NCBI RefSeq assembly: GCF_037392515.1
Contig: NC_090280.1
Span: 17,920,001 to 17,984,000 of the forward strand
DNA: 64,000 nt
Origin: Haliotis asinina
Lineage: Eukaryota; Mollusca; Gastropoda; Lepetellida; Haliotidae
Direction of reading: 5' to 3'
Shown: positions 1-11,300 of the stretch, piece after piece
Layout: each line of letters begins with the position of its first letter
Numbering within the stretch: the first letter of the stretch is position 1
Made by a program: the position numbers and the translations under genes
Notes under the pieces: model-generated
Told to the model about the DNA's origin: nothing
Databases searched by the model: none
The model's input: the letters and a program-made list of their open reading frames with translations, nothing else

Positions 1-215
1 AACTTGGCCAAGTTATAGGATTTGAAGGCTGGCAACAACCTTGAACTTAGTCAATCAATGGGATTTGAGGGATAGCTACTATCTTTGACTTGGCCAAGCA
101 GTAGGATTTGAGGACTAGCTGCTATCTTTGACTTGGCCAAGCTACAAGGTTTGAAGGCTATTTACAAACTTTGACTTAATCAAGCTCCACGGTCAACAAC
201 CTGTGACCTTATTGT
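1..215. repeat. 43-bp minisatellite, cut by the window edge
   Basis: About five diverged tandem units are visible. The landmark CTTGGCC (or CTTAGTC/CTTAATC) recurs at about 3, 47, 90, 133 and 176, a spacing of 43-44 bp. Each unit carries a GGATTTGA-like segment in its middle. The period is not a multiple of three, so it is unlikely to be coding. The array probably continues to the left of the window. Confidence 0.8.
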
Positions 216-570
216 GGGATTCTGACTTAACCTTGACCCCTATCTCAGTAGTGACAGGAGTTGTCTGTGACTCGCTCCATAATATTATCCCTGACTCTTA
301 ACTCTGTTGTCAGTTCCTCTAGGTGTGGGGGTAAAGTCTTTGGTACTGGAAGGGTGAAGGTCCCCCCAAACTACATCAGCCTCTCTGTGATAATCTCCTT
401 GGGACACTGTAATGCAAGGGACCAATTTCAGTTCACCTGCTTCGTGGATGACAATGCTTGTTTCTTACATAAAACATATGTAATTAATTGCAATCTGAGC
501 AACAACAATCATCATTACTGCACCAGCATCATGAGCAGGATGTTTGTCATTTACTCTGATACTATTCTAA

Positions 571-665
571 GGAGGGTGGTGAGTGGTTAAAGCATGGGTT
601 TGATTCCCTACATGAGTACAATGTGTGAAGCCCATTTCTTGTGTCACCTACTGTGATATGACCTG
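571..665 (+). repeat. SINE-B (tRNA-derived) copy, partial
   Basis: This matches the other SINE-B copies of the window in order: a TGGTTAAAGC box-A-like part, GGTTTGATTCC as the pol III B box, then the body around GTACAATGTGTGAAGCCCATTTC. The 3' tail is missing. Confidence 0.65.
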
Positions 666-3244
666 ATATTCTATAATTACAGTATTTATTCAAAGTCCTT
701 GTTTTAGGAACAATTATTATGCTTCTAGGAACAAAATTATGCAACCTGTTATAATCTGTGATAATATATACATTACATGATAAACTGTCACTTGTATGAA
801 ACACAACTGGAGGTATAAACTGTTGCTTATGTTAAACACATTCGGTAGGGATGAACAATTGCTTGTGTTAAACACAACTGATAGTTATGAAGAGTTGCTT
901 TTGTTAAGGAAAATATGTGGATAGAAACACTGTGTATAGCACAGACGTTTGCTATTAGTCAAAACAAAGACATGTGAAATAAAAAATATGCCGGGGCAGT
1001 AACAATATAAGTTGTTCACTGGTCACGAGAGGGGCATGGGTTGATGTACCGTTGATGAATGTTTATGTTTCCTGTGCCCAAAGGGCGAGGGGAACATAAA
1101 CAAACATCAAGGGTACAGCAACCCACTGGCCCTGAGGCACCAGTGAACAATGTATTTATCTTACCTAACACCTCAATGTTAATTTTTGACCTGTTTGAAG
1201 CATGGGAATCGGATTGTACAGTTCAGCCAACCTGTGTGAATCAAATGGTTTGAATCTGGCGTTTTGCTCTTTTTCCTGCAGGTATTATCTAAGTAAAATA
1301 TCTTAGTGTAATTCCCCTTCTTAATAATCACAAGGACTACATTTGAACGTTTTGTCAAAATGTATTTGCTGGAATGTGAGGCAAATGTTTGCATATTAAA
1401 GCAAATTTACAGTTATATCCCTTCTTTGATTAGCATTCGGAAAATATCGGTAATTTACGTGCATCATGCATGATTCAGTGTTGCTTGAGATATAGAAGTA
1501 CTACCATGAAATACCAAATGAGTTACCATTAGCACATTGCAATGTACCTCAATTGTAACAGGGTACATTGAAAATAATAGAAGAGCTCTTAGCCAATCAG
1601 AAAACAACATTATGTGTGAGGTAAGATAATGATTTGTTAATTCCAAAATATAATCTTGAAATATTTGGGTGTGAAAAAAACATCAAAAAGCAAGCTTGTG
1701 CTTAATCATGATCTTTTTTTGTAAAGAATAGACTGAATGTGATATCAGACTGGATTCCTGTTACCAGTCTGGGTTGATCAGCATTATGAACAAATTGCTT
1801 GTCTTTAGTGTCTGTTAGTGAACACAATCTACTACATGTGGCATTTCATCTTCCTGAGTCAAGGGAGAAATCTGACTACAAAAGAGTCCAGGGAGATAAC
1901 TGACTACAAAATTCAAGTTTCTACCCTTGCCTACTGGGGTTGGAAACTGGCGCAATGTTTTGCTTGCCTTATGAGTCTGTTCATAGTCCAATCAGTATAA
2001 CATCCATGGCAGTAAACACTGCAACTGCCTTGCTGATGTGGGTAGAGGGCATGATAAACAAAAAGAGGTTTGTCAGTGGCTGAGCGTCAACAAATATTTC
2101 AAAATCTTTTCCTAAGTTGTATCCTTGCTTAAGTGATTTAAATAGCTTTGCAAGTTCCGACTCCAATTTGAAAGTAAATCTTCACTATGGATCAGCTCAT
2201 CTTGAATGATATTACGATTTTGTTTGAAGTAAATAAAACAATTTGATAGCTGTAACTTGACGGGCCATCTGGAGGAACATGTCGTAACTTGTAATAGCCC
2301 CTGGTGACGATGCAATCAGATCAGGAAATTCCATACAAGTTTGTCAAGGCTGGAACCTAGAATGTTATTGTCAGCTTACATCTCTACCTCAGGAAGATCT
2401 TACAATTCATTGAAACTTAATGATCAGTTTTATGGAAAATAGTTCAGAAGACAAGCAGTAAATTGGTACAAGTTATTTCAGCAAAATGTCTTATCAGTTA
2501 TTAGTTTTAGGAGAACAGCTTAGTTAGTTTTTGGCCAAAATGGTTCAAATGTCAATTAAAATGTTGAACTGAGAGGATGTATGGCAGAATGGAGAGAGCA
2601 CGTATCATTTAGGGGTATTCAGGGGTGGTGTTAAACGTAACTGTTTACCTAATACAATGCAGCTACGTTCAAGAGGTTGGGGTGGTTGATGTCTATAGGG
2701 TTTGATGTTTATATTCATATGAGCTGTTATACAACAAGTGTATCATTTTGTCATTTGAAAAAAAAAATCACTTCAAATCTTTTATTTATATGCCTTTTTC
2801 TGTTGGGTTTTGCTGTTTGTTTCAGCCAGTCATGCAAATATATCCTTTCAGCTCTAAACCTACCTCAGTAGTCAGAGATGGCACAATAATTCATTGTACA
2901 GAACTATGTCCCTTAGAAGTACAGCATTTGTCATTTGGAGCAATGTTATAAAATGCCCCCTTTCGCTACGCACTTTTCACTGAGCTTTCCCTAAGTTGAT
3001 GTGCACCTGACAATGAGATCCTGAGGAAGCAAAGAATAATGAATGCCACAGTTGTATAATATAGACTTGTATTATAATCAAGAATATGTTGACAGTGTTA
3101 CTTGTAAACACACAGTTGCCATCCTCGTTTATCAGGGTGATAAATGCTCTCACCGTAGTGACATTCAAGGCAGTGTGAGTCTGTCCCTCGCATGGCAAAT
3201 TGAGAGTCTGTGACTCAGCCCTTTACATCTGTGGTCTCTAAACA

Positions 3245-3390
3245 AGCATCTGTGCCCTGTTCAACAAAGTGATCATAGCACTAAGATCATTGTAACTCCA
3301 ATACCTTAACGCAGTCTTACGACTGTCTAGCTCTACAATTGGTTTGTGCAATGTGACCTTGAATATTAACTTTGGAGTGTATCTACATTC
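3245..3390. mobile_element. MITE-like element with CCCTGTTYAACAAAG ends
   Basis: The sequence GCCCTGTTCAACAAAGTGATC, the central TAGCACTAAGATCATTGTAA and the right part near TAGCTCTACAATTGGTTTGTG form an imperfect inverted repeat. It resembles the element at 8636-8746, whose ends read TTGTTTTACAAAGCT and AGCTTTGTGAAACAGGGCC. No coding capacity. The family is not named; the boundaries are approximate. Confidence 0.4.
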
Positions 3391-3712
3391 ACAATTTCGT
3401 CCAGCTTAGATTAAGTTAAGTAAACTATGTTACTAACAAACTGACAGACATATCAAACAGAGTTTTTGTTTATTCACTAGCTGTACATTTTAGTCAAAAA
3501 TGTTGCGGACTATGGTTAAATCAAACCCAAATAAGCAGTCCTTTTGAGTTCCCTACAACTGTTTACAGTCGTATTAGAAAGTTGTTTCAAGTTTCCTTAG
3601 TACTTTAACAGGGTAGGCATTATGCTTGTAGCTAGTGTGGATGTGCTTCAGTTGACATGAACAAATTGAGTAACGGTGATACTGCTTGACGTTCTAGTTA
3701 CGGAGGGGTGAA

Positions 3713-3865
3713 GGGGTGGAGGCGTAGCTTTGTGGTTAAAGCATTTGTTCATCACTCTGAAGACCCGGGTTTGATTCCACACATGCGTCCAACGTATGAG
3801 GTCCATTCCTGGTGTCCCCCACCATGACATTGCTGCAATATTGCTTGAAAGTGTACATACTCAAG
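3713..3865 (+). repeat. SINE-B (tRNA-derived) copy
   Basis: Order of parts: GGTTAAAGCATTTGTTCATC (A-box region), CGGGTTTGATTCC (B box), the conserved body GGTCCATTCCTGGTGTCCCC, and ATTGCTGCAATATTGCTTGAAA near the 3' end. It lacks a clear GCGGCGTAAAAC/ACTC tail. Confidence 0.75.
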
Positions 3866-4330
3866 CACTCAGAACTGGGTACACTGGAGTTGTGATCATA
3901 GCACAACAGAACAGACACTGGATATCGAGGAAACAATGTGTTCTGCCCTACACGTTTCTAGGTAGTCTGCACATCTCAACTCATTTTGAACGAATGCTAT
4001 TCAATAATGTATGTTAATCCAAGAACATGTATTTATTGTACCATTGTGTTGATAAGTATGTGTGAAATCTTGTGATGTAATATTTTCCCAAATGAGAATG
4101 GAAATGATATATTCATATATACAAGGATGTATGTATAGATCATTTATATCGTTATGTTATATGTATCATATATATACCGTTGTTTAATGGAAGTAATATA
4201 TATATATATGTATCTCACATGTGTACGAGGAATGGCTGAGAAGTTCTGAGATAATTTGATCAATATTGATGAAGTTGGTTGCTAATGATTTTTCAACATT
4301 CTTGCCCATAAAATCCCACTGATTTTGTTG

Positions 4331-4363
4331 CGATGATGCAGCGATGATGTAGCGATGATGTAG
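4331..4363. repeat. 11-bp unit repeated three times
   Basis: GCGATGATGYA occurs three times in tandem. It is a small slippage repeat with no sign of function. Confidence 0.7.
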
Positions 4364-6414
4364 TATGTTCCAACTGGTTTAGTAGGCTGCACAGTTTGAA
4401 GTATCTCATTATCATTTGCATAATGATTTCTGCATGTTTCTTCTGCTTATCAAGGGGTCAGATAGGTTTGGAACTAAATTTTGCAGTCATTTTCCTTTCA
4501 TCCACCCTTCAGTCATATATTGTTTCATGTACAAAATATTACAACGATATGCAGTGTCATTTTTGAGTAGCAGTACTGGCTTCGCCATGCACGAGATCAA
4601 CGCTGTTAAATTGTACTTCATAATATGGCCAGATGCTGTATGTATCTTTAGCATCTAGGGCTATGTTGTGTTATGGATCATACAGATACTGAGTATTGAT
4701 ACATATCACAGAAGTCTTCGAGCAAAAAGTTTATTTCAACATAATTTACATCACTGATGACACATTCATACCTTGATTATTTGCAAAAGCAGCTACCTGA
4801 ACATAATCTAGAAGCACTCAGTGAATAACAGTGTGCCAGCAGCTTTGTTTATTTATCAGCCAAAGAACTCTTAAAAGTACCATATCATAACACACTTCCC
4901 TAGAAAATAAAAATGTACTTTTCACAGGAATACTAACAGCCCTTAGGGAAGTAACCATATAGTTTCCCCTAAAAATTAATTAATTGCTTATTTAGTTTCT
5001 GATATTAAATTTAAAAGATCATATGAATTAATGCAACGGTGCATTAAATCGACTCCCTCTTCTAACTGAAAAATATTTCAAGCAAACTCCAAGGTGTCAT
5101 GTCCTTTGAAGTGCTCTTTATGAATATGCTACTCACAGGTTGTCACTGAAACCAGTTCAGCAAACACCAACAACATCACATGCAACAGTTCTTCAATGTA
5201 CGGAGCAATAGTCTACATTCCATATATGGCAAGTGTTCTCTGTTTGGAAGCTGTTCGTCTCAAAGTTTCAATTATCAGTTTCAGGTGAGTTATATGGGAT
5301 AATAAGTCTTTCATTGCATCAATAGGAGGCAGAAGTGAGTGCATATGTCCCAGTGTATACAATACAATACAAGCCAAAAGTTTGTTGACAATGTGTGACA
5401 TTATGCCTTTGAATAATTGATATACAGTTATAAAGGGGATTGTCAAAGGTATTCTCTATGACACAATTTTCTTATCAATTATCGTTCATAATTATTCCCT
5501 CGACAATACATCTGATGGTCAATCTTATGAGCCAGCCTTATATATATCCTGGTATGATGTACGTAGTATGTATATATGTCCAGGGCTTGAAGACTACACT
5601 TGACAATGGAGAAATGTTTTTGTATGTTTGACACTTGTATATACTGACTAGCGGAAATAAAAAGGGCAAAAAACATTAACAATGTATTGGTTACATCTGT
5701 ATTTTCACATATTTCTTAAATAACATGTAAATGATGTATATGTTCATGTATGCTTATTAAGTGCTAGTATCTAATGAATGTCATGAATGAAGCATGACTC
5801 AGTGGGAGGTAAGTGAAGTGGGCTGCAGTGATTTTCTTGCCACTAATTTTGCTATGCTTTGTACCATTATAGAAATTATTTTCTGATGTCATCTTGGATT
5901 GTTGGAACACTTTCATTTAATTGTTACATATTTTGTTAATTATTTGGGGAATGTGAGTATTTGCAGTTTATCTATTTACACATGCTGATTTTTTTACTGC
6001 TTACCAATAAAATGATATCTCTCACTAAAACTTGGTTGCATTCATGATTCAGTGGTTTTAACATTTTCAGTCAATTTGTTTTTCTTTCACATATGAAAAA
6101 AGAGACAGTGAGTAAGGTTTGACCGATGCATTGTCGTCAGCATGGCAGTGAGATACAGGGAAAGCAGGTCCAAAAACATTTATTATGCAGTAAAACATTT
6201 GGAATGGAAATGGTGGTGACAAGTAATTAAGGTGCATTGATGACGTAACAATGAAATTCTTTCTGGATCACTCACTGACACATCAATTCCATCCTCAGTC
6301 ACTCATCTTGTGTAGGAGATACACTTACTCTGGTTGAATTTAATATTGATTTCAAATAATTCAATCTTCAAAATAATGTGATAATAATGTCCACTCATAA
6401 TGCAAAGACACATG

Positions 6415-6600
6415 GGCACAATGTGTGAGGCCCATTTCAGTGTCACGAATGTTGCTTGAATAATGGGCTTGTGAGGCCCATTTCAGTTTCACTAATGTTG
6501 CTTGAATAATGCTAAATGCAGCATACTCACTCACTCACTCACACTCACTCACACTCACTCACTCACTCACTCACTCACTCACTCACCAAAGTCCTTCACT
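6415..6600 (+). repeat. SINE-B fragment with a duplicated module and ACTC tail
   Basis: The segment TGTGAGGCCCATTTCAGT..CACTAATGTTGCTTGAATAATG occurs twice in tandem. It is followed by GCATACTCACTCACTC and about 55 bp of (ACTC)n microsatellite. This is a SINE-B 3' half with its simple-sequence tail. Confidence 0.65.
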
Positions 6601-7010
6601 CTCCAAAGTCCTATAAGTAAATTGAGTACATAGTACCAGTATCCGGTCACATGACAACACCTTAACAGCTGATTCCTGCATCATGCAATAATACAAACCA
6701 TTAAGCAAATTTTATGAAATAATTTATTGACATATTAGCAGAAAAATAAGAAAACAATTGTATCAAACAAAAGTATATCCGATAAATATACTATCACAGA
6801 CCATGCTTCATCACGCTCAGCTTTGGAATAAAGACAAATTTATTGGGTCTTCACATGCACATAAAACAACGAAAAATGTTTTCTGTGCAGAACAGTTACA
6901 ATAAATATCAAGATCAACGATTACATAACAAGATGTCATCAACTGTGCCTAATAAGCTGGAACTGACTCTCAACTAATTCATTTTCAGTAAATATAGTCA
7001 GTTCAAAAAG

Positions 7011-7276
7011 AGTGAGTGAGTTTAGTTATATGCCGCACTCAGCAATATTCCAGCTATATGGCGGCGGTCTGTAAATAATCGAGTCTGAACCAGACAATCC
7101 AGTGATCAACAACATGAGCATCGATCTCCACATTTGGGAACCGATGACATGTGTCAACCAAGTCAGCAAGCCTGACCACCCGATCCCGTTAGTCGCCTCT
7201 TACGACAATCATAGCTGCCTTTTATGGCAAGCATCGGTTGCTGAAGGCCTTTTCTACCCCAGGACCTTCACGGGTC
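7011..7276 (-). mobile_element. SINE-A copy, near full length, with target duplication
   Basis: Read on the minus strand the element runs from GACCCGTGAAGGTCC through the GCCTTCAGCAACC and CTGACTTGGTTGACACATG segments to AGCTGGAATATTGCTGAGTGC, then an (ACTC)n tail. It is flanked by a 12-bp imperfect direct repeat, CAGTTCAAAAAG at 6999-7010 and CAGTTTGAAAAG at 7277-7288, which is the expected target-site duplication of target-primed retroposition. Confidence 0.8.
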
Positions 7277-7721
7277 CAGTTTGAAAAGAAACAACACTGT
7301 AATACAGTGGTTAAGAGACTGATGTTTGTTCCTGAAGAAATTCAGAGAAAACAATGTGAGCTCTTCAGGGAACACACAAATGATTTTTATTCATAACCTT
7401 GACATGTTCTGTGGTAACTTCAATAAGACCTTATATTCTGCCATAAGATAATGCCCCTTGAAAGTCCTGAGAAAAGACATGTCAGTATGGAGTATGGCTC
7501 ACTGTGCAACCACCAGGTTATCATCAGGACACATAACAAGAATTACTACCTGAGAATTCAACATTCATCACTTCACCTTAATTTACGTTCTGTTTTGTGT
7601 AATTTCAAATATTCATACGTTTCTTTTGGAAATGAATTTATAATACCAGTACTATATTGTCGCATGAGCTTCTAGCCAGCTATACTTTTGGTATGTGGTA
7701 TGTAATTTCAATTCAAACCTT

Positions 7722-7860
7722 GCCTGGGCAGTCCAGTTGTCACAAACAAAGATTCAGGTTTGAATTGCCACATTCGCTAAATGTGTGAAGCCCCTTTTTC
7801 GGTGTCCCCTGCGGTGATATCACTAAAAGCAGCGTAAAACTAAACTCACTAATTCACTCT
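7722..7860 (+). repeat. SINE-B (tRNA-derived) copy
   Basis: It shows CAGGTTTGAATTGCC at the B box, ATGTGTGAAGCCCC, GGTGTCCCCTGCGGTGATAT and the tail GCAGCGTAAAACTAAACTCAC. Confidence 0.7.
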
Positions 7861-8303
7861 CAAATATTTTGTGGTTAACAGGTTCAGTTGATAGCAATGA
7901 TAGTGAGATGTCAACAGATGATATTGATGAATGCAACTAGATTCATTTCCTGTTTGTCAGATATAAAATATTTCTAAAATTGTCCATCAAACCTATTCAG
8001 CTGACTACTGTTAAATGACACCATGTCTCACCATTCACAACTAACAACAGTAAGATCACATGCAGATCTTGAAGACTGTAAGAGGGTCGGGTGAGCAGTT
8101 CTCATAATTTCAGTCACTGTGTCATGATAGCCGATTATTAACAAAATAACACAAAGATCACAATCCAGTCAAGTATCATCTTTGTTGGAACTACCTCAGA
8201 ATATCACAGTGTTGTTGCATAAATTTTCTGAAAACAATGATATAAAAATACTTGGAATCACTTATTGGAAAACATTGTGGTTGTCTGTATCCGTGGCAAC
8301 CGT

Positions 8304-11300
8304 TCATTGGTCCTGATCTTGTCCAGAGGGGTCTGATCCACCAGGCTTCTGCTTCTTCAAATAGCCACGACTGAAAAACACAAACAACACAGTGTTTCAC
8401 ACTACACAGAAATGTGTCACATGCAAACAAATGTACAGAATAGGTGACAGGCTGCTGGGGGCAATTTTAGCCCAGATAACCCACAAGGTCCCAAATTAGT
8501 TGCCTCTTTCAACTTTGGGTCACATTCTAATCTATGCATGATCCCTAGCAAAATACACCTTTAACACCTCATGTGATAATATTACTGTTATAATATTACA
8601 CAGTGCAAAATCAGACTGATACAGGAAGAGAGCATGAGCCTTGTTTTACAAAGCTATGATAGCGCTGGGACTGTTGTAAGGCTATGTTACAGTATAGGAG
8701 GTCAGAGAGTCATATCACTACAACAGCTTTGTGAAACAGGGCCCAGAACGGATGCAGATCTACGCGTTTACCACTTAGTTCAACTGGAAGCAGAATCATA
8801 AATAAGGGACAGAACCCTTGAGAGACATTTAGTAGGACTCTTATTTAGTTGTGTCAATGTTGTGGAAGACAGGACTCCCACTCCCATCCAATCTGAAGTT
8901 TGATGTAGGACGCACACTCACAGTAATGCGTTGGTCTGCTGCAGCTCCATTATCTTGGCCTCCGTCGACTCCATCCAAGCTTTGTACTTCTCCCCCCAGG
9001 ACTGCTGCAGCTGAAACAAGTGGTGTATAAGTTTTGTAACATCCCATGTACATCTTCCTCACAACTTAGTGAGGATGTAAGGGTACAGTGCTTTTAATGT
9101 GATACTGTCAAGAAGTTGTTACTCTCAAAAATCTTACTAAGAGTCCGTTGGACTTGCAAATACTTAGACCAGATAAATGCCAACCTTCACCTTCAGTTTC
9201 TACTCTGTATATCACCAGCCCCTCAGTTAGAATTGAACATAAACAAACCCTACCTCCTTATTCACCCAGGTATATCTCTACATCTAACTCCACCCAGGTA
9301 AAGCTCTACCTCCACCCTCACCAGGTAAATCACTACCACCACCCTCTCCCAGGTAGATCACTACCTCCATCCTCACCCAAGTAAATCTCTACCTCCATCC
9401 TCACCCAGGTAAATCTCTACCTCCATCCTCACTCAGGTAAATCACTACCTCCATCCTCATACAGGTAAATTACTACCTCCACCCTCATCCACGTAAATCC
9501 CTACCCCCATCTTCATCCAGGTTAATACCTATCCCCATCATCATCCAGGTAAATTCCTACCTGCAACTTGAGCTTCTCCTCCCTGTCACACCAGCCTGCT
9601 TCCTTGACACTAAGCTCCATGGCCAGGGTGTTTACTCTCTCCCTCAGCTCCTGGTTCTCCACCCTCAGGGCAGCGTTTTCTCCTTCAGCCTCACTCAGTT
9701 CCACCCTCAGTCGGGCCAGCTCAGCCTCATGGTCACACTTGGATTCCTAAAATTTGAGGTCAGTCCTGTGAGGGTAGAAATGCTGTTTTCAAGGATTCAT
9801 CTTGACCGTCTTAGAAGTTGGTCCCATGTCCACAGCAAACATTTTTTAAAATTTCCAAATCAGAACGAAAACTTCCCATCTTCATATCTATGTACAGCTT
9901 ATTATTGAAAGCTAATAATGCTGAGCTGTATGAGGGTGATAATACCAAAAATAAAGAGTGACATCCCAGGTAGGAAAAAAACAAAACCAAAGCGCATCAT
10001 TCATAACTTCAGACTACGGTTCCTTATGCATGAGTACTTATGTATATTAATTGGAAGTGATTCTGTGGGATGTGACTGGCCAACCCAGCAGTATTTCCAA
10101 CCCACTAAAAGAATACCCATTGTCACCCAGGTAAATACCTATCTCCATCATCATCCAGGTAAATAACTACGCCATCATTGTCCAGGTAAGTACTTATCCC
10201 TATCGTAACTGAATTACCTACCCCAGTTGTCATCAGAATCAATCTACGCAACTGGGATATACAATGATATGTGTCGCCCAAGCCAGTGAGCCAGACCACC
10301 TGATCCCATTAGTAGCTTTTTAGGGCAAACATAGGTTACTGAAGACCAGTTTTCAAAAAAGTCTTTGCCAACAAACCTGTGCGTGTTGTGTCTTCACAAT
10401 TTCCAGTTCTTTAGCAAACTGCTTCCTCAGCTCATCTATCTCTTTGGCTGAATCAACAGTGCCCTCTTTCTTCGTCTCAGACTTGCCTTCTCTAATACAT
10501 TAGAACACATGAACATTTCAGCAATATCATGACAGAAGTAGGCCTGACACATTAGTCACTGGCATGACCACCATTGGGCCACCGACCTGCCCTGAGTTCC
10601 AAGATCTTAATCTAAACCAGACTCTCTTTTCGAAGTGTATGAAGTCTAACATAATGCATAGCTGTAGATGTCATCTCCTGCAACCCATGCTTGTCATAAG
10701 GGGTGACTAAAATGATTGCATGGTCAGACTCTCTGACTAGGTAAACACATGTCATTGTATCCCAATTGCGTAGATTGATGCTTATGCTGTTTAATCACTG
10801 GAGAGTCTGGTCCTGACTCAAATATTTAGTGACCGCTGCCACAGAAATCAAATATTGCTGAGAGCAGAGTTAAACATCAAAAAAACCCCCACTTTTCTGA
10901 AAGGTTACCATTCTCTTCCCACAGAGGTTGCTTGTCATATCTTCCTACGAACCTCTGTTCTAATATGGCCATATTTCGCGGTTCTCAAAAATTACCCTAG
11001 CGGTAGAAAATGGCAGATTTATCTCCCCTTTTTTCTGTCCAATCAGAACACGTGTTACATCAACCTAGATTCAACTTGACAAATGCAAGCAATGTGGAGA
11101 AACAAACATGACATGACTGAGTTCTGTCTAGAAGAAACATTTGAGTATCGCGCGCGGGAAGAGGTTCTAGTTTTCACAATGCATCTGGAAATTACCGAGA
11201 ACTTGTGAACACTCTTTTTTGAAACAAGGTTGCTGAGTGCACTACTAAATCTGATTGCCTCCAATCATGAGTCTTGAACACTCGCACCATGAAAGGGTCG

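Larger units (their letters stand above)
216..8303. other. Gene-poor stretch downstream of the coiled-coil gene
   Basis: No protein gene can be supported here. Open frames are under 110 codons, overlap on both strands and show no recognisable domain. The stretch holds SINE-B copies near 571, 3713, 6415 and 7722, a SINE-A copy at 7011, an inverted-repeat MITE-like piece near 3245, an 11-bp triplication at 4331-4363, AT-rich microsatellite near 4120-4215, and an ACTC microsatellite near 6531. The last part should contain the 3' UTR of the minus-strand gene ending at 8304; minus-strand AATAAA hexamers occur near 6722 and 6839, but the true poly(A) site cannot be chosen from sequence. Confidence 0.5.
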
